64,000 nt of DNA from Effrenium voratum (lineage: Eukaryota > Sar > Dinophyceae > Suessiales > Symbiodiniaceae): NCBI GenBank assembly GCA_963377175.1, contig CAUJNA010003240.1, positions 84,501 through 148,500 of the forward strand, given 5' to 3'. Below are positions 58,910-64,000 of this stretch, piece by piece. The notes beneath the pieces are model-generated. The model did no database searches. It worked only from the letters and a program-made list of their open reading frames with translations, and was not told the DNA's origin. The stretch's first letter is position 1. Every line of letters starts with the position of its first letter. A program made the translations under genes and the position numbers.

Positions 58910-59200
58910 CCAAGTGTGAGTTGCACCCTGCGTTCCCTGTCACACTTGACCTCACATCCAATGCATGGCAAAGCTTGTGGCCCATACCTGCTTAATGAGG
59001 ACACAGTGCAGCTTTTATAACTCATGGCTTGCCTGACCCAGCGCGCTTTCACTGGTAAATGACTCTGGTGTGTTTCTCGTACATTTCTCATGCACCTTTC
59101 ATACGTTTCTCATGTGCTTGCATAGAATTATCATCATACTCTTCCCGTGTGTCTCATATGGTCTCATGTGTAACCCATAGGTGTTTCTCCCCTTACATTA
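58910..59200. other. Spacer grading into TTTCTCATG-type repeat
   Basis: No gene was seen. From about 59060 the words GTTTCTC, CATTTCTCATG and CGTTTCTCATGTG appear, marking the edge of the satellite at 59300-60480. Confidence 0.5.
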
Positions 59201-59212
59201 TCTGAAATATAT

Positions 59213-59294
59213 AAGAAGCCAAAAGAGTTCAAAATTCAACCCAAACATAAGGATCCTTATGTTTGGGTTGGGTTTTGCACTCTTTTGGCTTCTT
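59213..59294. repeat. 41-bp-armed palindrome centred on GGATCC
   Basis: AAGAAGCCAAAAGAGTT...CATAAG and its reverse complement meet at GGATCC (59251-59256) with no loop and only three non-Watson-Crick positions (59229, 59235, 59236). Non-coding. Confidence 0.95.
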
Positions 59295-59329
59295 CTATCA
59301 CGCATTTCTCACAACTGCACGTGTGGCAG

Positions 59330-60480
59330 ATAGTATGTTAAGCTTACCGTGTCTTATCACATGCTTCTCATGCTTACTCATATGCTATATGATGGAAAAC
59401 GTCTAAGTGCGATAACATCTGAGAATTACATTTAAAAACAAATGCCATATGATAATCTGTGAGAAAATATCAGAAACGTATGATAGATCTGATAATGTGT
59501 GAGACTATATGAGAAGCACATATGAGACACTATGTGAATATATGAAAGTACAAACAACTTGTGATATGATGTGAGAAAACACATACCCCAACATATGACA
59601 ACATATCAGAGCACCTGAGAAAATATGAGAACATATTCTTAAAAATATGTTAAGTGTGTGAGGGAACATCAGAGAGCATATGAGGATCTAAGGGCACATA
59701 TTAGAACTGTGAGAGGTGCATAATGCGATAGCTATTAGAAACCATGACAGACATGTGAGAGACCTATGGAACTATGTGACACTATGGGAACGTGGGACAC
59801 CTACGTTTGAGAAAATATGAAAATATGAGAAACTATGTTAAAATATGAGAAAATATGAGAAGTATGATAAGTATGAGAAACTATGAAACATATGAGAAAA
59901 TGTGAGACATATGAGAAAATATGAGAAATGTGCGAAAATATGAGAAACTATGAGAAACTATAGTTCTCATATTTTCTCATATTTCTCATATTGTCTAACA
60001 TTTCTCATAATTTCTCACATTTTCCCACATGTCTCATACTTTCTCATAATTCACACACTTCTCATATTTGTCACATTTTCTCATATTTATCACATGTCTC
60101 ATAGTTTCTCATATTTCTCATATTTTCTCATATCTCCCATAGTCTAACATAGTTCACATATTTCTCATATTTTCCCATGGACCCGTACATTGTCTCACAA
60201 GTTGTTCTCAGCTTCTCATATGCACTTCTCATAATACATTCAGGTTTATCACGCAGTATCATATCTTATCATATGGCACTCATACAGTCTCAAACCTTCT
60301 CATAAGTTTAACTTCCCATCTTTTCTCATATGTTCTCATATTTTCTCATATTTTCATATTTTGTCACTTGAGAAATATGAGAAAATATGAGAAATATGAG
60401 GAACTATGAGAAAATATGAGAAATATGAGAAACTGTGAGCATATGTGAGAACATATGAGAAAATGTCAAAAGCATGTCAG
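59330..60480. repeat. TATGAGAAA satellite with orientation flips
   Basis: The unit (A)TATGAGAAA, 9-10 bases, runs on the + strand to about 59960. There it flips to TTTCTCATA until about 60355, and flips back to TATGAGAAA until about 60460. The flip at 59960 (GAAACTATAGTTCTC) is itself a palindrome. Divergence is higher at the outer edges than near the flip points. Confidence 0.93.
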
Positions 60481-60735
60481 ACACCTCTGTGCCACAAAGT
60501 AGGAAACTATTAGAACACGTTGGAGAGCGATGCCTCCTCTCTGTGTCCACCTATAGCTCTGAGTTTGATGCCCAGGCAGAGGACTTGCTTGCAAAGGCCA
60601 GACCCCAGGACTGATGCGTGAAGTATTGGTAACGTAGGTGTCTCAGAAAGGGGGGTGTCTCACAAAAGAGGGGTGTCTTGAAAACTTTGGTATGAGAGAC
60701 GCGTGCAAGAAACATTCTTCTGAGGCTGGTCTAGC
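60480..60735. other. Unique spacer
   Basis: No gene recognised. A small repeat, AAAG(G)GGGGTGTCT(C/T), occurs near 60647 and 60668. Confidence 0.4.
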
Positions 60736-60751
60736 ACGAGACGTTTGCAAC

Positions 60752-60962
60752 ATCCAGTGGCCAGGTCCTCAAGAGCAGACTGCTACTTCAGGGGGGGGGG
60801 GGGGGGGGGGGGCAGGACGGCAGACATGTGCATCATGCGTCTTGGAAGTGTTCCACTGAGCCAGGTCTAGCACTATCCAGTGGTCTAGTACAGCCCAGTG
60901 GCCAGGGCCTCAAGTGCAGACTGCTACAAGTGCGGGGGGGGGGCAGGACATCACAATAAATC
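60752..60962. repeat. Duplicated segment with G homopolymers
   Basis: CCAGTGGCCAGG(T/G)CCTCAAG(A/T)GCAGACTGCTAC, then a G run, then GGCAGGAC, occurs at 60757 with 22 G and again at 60896 with about 10 G. The G runs differ in length between copies, typical of slippage. Confidence 0.85.
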
Positions 60963-61083
60963 ATCAGGCAGGAGAGAGGTCTGTAACCAAATCACGTCAT
61001 GCATGACGGATGGCTTGACTGACATGATGCCTTTGAAGCCTGCAGCAAGTTGAAGCTCCAGTAAGCTCTGCTACTTGCCATCA

Positions 61084-63401
61084 TGGCAGCGTTAGCTCCC
61101 ATCGCGCCAACGCCAATCTTGACGGTCGACTTGATCATCGAGTTTGTCACGGACATGCCCGCGGTCCCCTTCTTCTTGCCATCGCCTCAGAAGCCGAATC
61201 CAAGCAAGCCAGGGGTTGCCTGATTGAGTTCAAATTGCACACTGGCAAGGCGAGTGGTGAATGACAGCACCAAGAGTACTCTGGCACAGACCGGGTGGAA
61301 AGACTCTAAGGATTCCGTCCGACTCTTAGCCATGCTTCACTCGCAAGGGATGCTGCCTGGCTAACTGTCACGCCCAGGTCTTGCAGCACAAGTGCTTTGC
61401 AGACTTGTCGGAGCACGCCTTCCTCACGGTGTCAGCCATCAACAAGTCCGATAAGTGAAGCCCTGAGCATGCATCCTGCCTAGCACACACCTAGTTACAC
61501 TAGTGTTTGGCACACATCACATTAGTGCTTTGCTTGATGACTCAGGACCATTGCGACCTTCAGCTTTGCCAGAGCCCCAACAGAGAGCTCAAGTTGCTAG
61601 CATTGGCTCTCGCATGGCTTTGGAGTGGACCAAGCTGCAAAGCAAAATCCAGTTGCCAGCCTTGCAAGGCCACCTCAACGCTCACGTCCGAGTACACCAT
61701 GAAAACCCTGATGAACTCGACTGGTCAGACCCTCGGGCTTCGGGCGAAAGTGCGCGGCGACTGGCATTCTGAACAAGCCTTCCACGGGCTAAGACGCGAA
61801 GGCTGGGCGAACAGATCCATGCGTTGCTCCCCTCAAAGGGTGCCTTGCCTTGCAGGCCCACAGCAGCCACCATCAGCCCCGACCGCGGAGGATCTGGAGC
61901 TGGAGTCACTGGACCATGTGGATCACGCAGATCCAGTGGATCCAGTGGATCCAGTGGATCGAGCGGGTCGAGTGGCTCCGGATCTGGTGGGGTCCGAGTC
62001 AGTCTCGTCCTGGGAAAACGTGGGGTCCGCCAGCTTACCGCACGCCAGCTTCAGCAGCGAGCCAGAGCCCGCCAGTCCACCGAACCCAGAGAGCTCATGG
62101 ACTTGCTCTGATGACTACGATCGCTGCCCGGACCTCAGTGTGCCATCAAAAGGACTCCCCCACTTGTTAGCCACAGTCACTCGCCATTCTGCCAGATCCG
62201 CACCTCCACAGCTTCGACAAGTTCTACCTGAATCTCGTGGAGAATCCGGAGTCTCTTGGTCTCGCTGGCTCCGCCGCCCGGCCGCATTGACGCCACGCAT
62301 ACATTCAATGTATACTACTCTGACCCCACACAGGCATGCGCAGGAGTGCATTAGTATGCATTTCACACTGACTTGCACCTTGATGCACGCCCACACAGTG
62401 CGCACGCAATTTGCAGCCTCTCCCCCAACGCACATGCAAGCAACAAACTCAGGACTACCTCCAGGACTTCCGGTGGACGTACGCCGGTCTGAAGCCCAAT
62501 GGCACCTATGCCGGTGGGCACATCACCATGCAGACGTGCCCCAGCCTCTTGAGCACACACCTATGTGCCCGCAAGCCTACATTCTTGCAGTGCCCTCCAG
62601 GTACTTTGGAACCCACATTGCTTCCGTTGTGACCCTTGTCATCGAGTCCCTGAATGCCAGAGCACACAAGGGCAAGGCATCCCACCAGGGCATCCTCGCT
62701 TGGCTTCAGACCCTGTCAACTGGCCGCATTCCCTATGGCCCGGTGCTCGCGCAGCACAGCATGCGGCAGGGGTCCTGGAGGTTCACAGACTGCGGGTGGC
62801 TCTACCCGGACTGCCTCAGCCCCTGGTTTGAAAAAATGAGGATAGTCGTGCATCCTGACTGGTTGCATTTGTGCTCACTGGCCCTTGCCAAGGTGACAGG
62901 AGTGGCTCCAGTGGCTCCAGTGGATCCAGCTTCTTGGCAGCATTCTAGCGTAGCTGCTGCTCCAGCAAAGTCGTGGCTTGCAGCTGCCCGAGGCTTTAAC
63001 TTCCTGGACCACTACGCCAAGGCCGTGGATCGCATCCACGTGTTGCTCATCTTTGAGGGCAGCTGCCTCAGTGCGGCTGGCGTGGAGCTGACGGAGGACA
63101 CGACGTCAACCAGGGCGCAGATGAAGCAGCTGTGGCGCTACCGGGGCAAGGTTGACTGGAACAGCTGGTCCCTCCCGTCCCTCAGTTGCTCTTGTTTAAT
63201 GCAGGGCACACAGAGCATCATAGCACTCCTGCCTCGCTCAGGTATCCCGGCGTCACGCCCCACCTCTTCAAGGCGGAAGGCATCCTCCGGGACCACTCCC
63301 TGAGCTTGGTCGAGGACAGCCTGCCACTGTCCACTCTAGTGCCATCCAGTGGATCAAGTTGGTGGGTCGACCTCTTTGTCACCATGTTCGTGTGCCGCTA
63401 G
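61084..63401 (+). CDS. Multi-exon gene of unknown function, short introns
   Basis: A likely start is ATG at 61084 (MAALAPIAPTPILTVDLIIE). Further exons: 61379-~61455 (HKCFADLSEHAFLTVSAINK), a doubtful one at 61590-61770 (MALEWTKLQSKIQLPALQG), 61856-62109, 62196-~62275, 62453-62532, 62601-~62680, others to ~62830, 62993-63150 and 63242-63401. Exon 61856-62109 has a Gly/Ser linker from GGATCCAGT repeats, then RQLTARQLQQRARARQSTEP. Phase closes at 62109/62196 (giving ELMDLLYPHLHSFDKFYLNL) and 62532/62601 (GGHITMQYFGTHIASVVTLV), both with GA donors. Later exons read FNFLDHYAKAVDRIHVLLIF and YPGVTPHLFKAEGILRDHSL, with a TAG at 63399-63401. I recognise no family. The last junction does not close in phase, so an exon is missing or misread. 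Confidence 0.55.
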
Positions 63402-63404
63402 TCT

Positions 63405-64000
63405 GAACACATAGTAGTGAGCACACTTGATACACCATTAATATGTGAGTTTGCATGTGTGTATGTAATGTAAAGTAATGAATGCAATGCAATGGAATGT
63501 GTGTCACATAATGCAATGCAATGCAATGTGATGCAATTCAGCCCACAGTAGCGCAATGTAATGTAACGCAACGCAACACTATGCAATGTAATGCAACGCA
63601 GCATGTTGTAATGTAATGCGACACAAAACAAAGGTTGTAATCTAATGTATGCTGTGTAATTGCGGTTCACATAGTGTAACATCATGCAGCACAGTGCAGT
63701 GTGACGCAGTGCAATGCAGCTCTGTGCAGTGCAGTGCGATGTGACGTGATGCCACGCGATGCACAACAAACTTTGTAAACCAATGCCGCGCAGCACAATG
63801 CAATGTGACGTAACAAGGTGTAATGCCAGGTAGCGTCATGTGCCGTGACAGAATGAAACACACCATTGCATTAATGCGCGACACAGTGCAGTACTGTCAT
63901 GTCATGTGCAGTACTGCACTGTGTTGCGCATTAATGCAATGTTATGCAAAGTAATGTGATGTAATGCACTGTAATGTAATGTAACTTAATGTAATGTCCA
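63405..64000. repeat. Degenerate AATGC/AATGTA pentamer-type repeat to the window end
   Basis: TAATGCAATGCAATG and TGTAATGTAATG words with CACAATGCA variants, imperfect throughout. Starts about ten bases after the stop codon of the preceding gene and continues past the window edge. Includes a palindromic stretch near 63865-63935 (ATTAATGCGCGACACAGTGC against GCACTGTGTTGCGCATTAAT). Confidence 0.85.

Noticed and set aside
61507..63303. A single uninterrupted 598-codon gene
   Set aside because: The frame crosses several exon-intron junctions. Better protein sequence and phase closure come from splicing between frames, and parts of this frame are intron or repeat read in another phase.

Overview
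This is a nuclear window from a dinoflagellate, most like Polarella or Symbiodiniaceae. The evidence is short GC-rich exons separated by long introns, the recurrent AG|G acceptor, frequent GC and GA splice donors beside GT, and large blocks of CA/CT/TA simple repeat. I reconstructed genes by reading exons by eye and testing whether reading phase closes across each intron. The long uninterrupted frames are almost all repeat artefacts or intron read-through.

From about 0.3 to 54 kb every supported gene is on the + strand. In order they are: a terminal-type exon (341-475); CA-repeat DNA to about 4.65 kb; a charged coiled-coil gene ending at 11103; a 160-bp-period minisatellite; an EF-hand gene (12380-18490); a second EF-hand gene (about 19.6-20.55 kb); an unassigned exon cluster (21.3-24.8 kb); and a cytoplasmic dynein-2 (IFT dynein) light intermediate chain gene starting near 27.0 kb. 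The dynein exons read in one phase-consistent frame up to 31404 and resume, again in phase, at 52209. The 20.8-kb interval between them holds two further + strand genes: a multi-pass membrane protein (about 35.0-43.7 kb) and a non-heme iron 2-oxoglutarate-type dioxygenase (about 43.9-51.0 kb). The dynein coding sequence is recognisable to 53880, but its C-terminal tail was not found.

Near 54.1 kb the character of the DNA changes. Introns become short, words such as CATGTG and CATATGAGAAA become common, and gene orientation is mixed. This part carries a small coiled-coil protein with a C-terminal membrane segment (+), a complete four-exon orphan gene (-), a tRNA-like gene whose anticodon loop is interrupted by a 42-bp-armed perfect palindrome (-), a satellite with repeated orientation flips, and a multi-exon gene of unknown function (+). 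The last 600 bases are a degenerate AATGC-type repeat.

The clearest functions are ciliary transport (IFT dynein subunit), calcium sensing (two neighbouring EF-hand genes) and oxidative metabolism (dioxygenase). Nothing suggests that the genes form one pathway.
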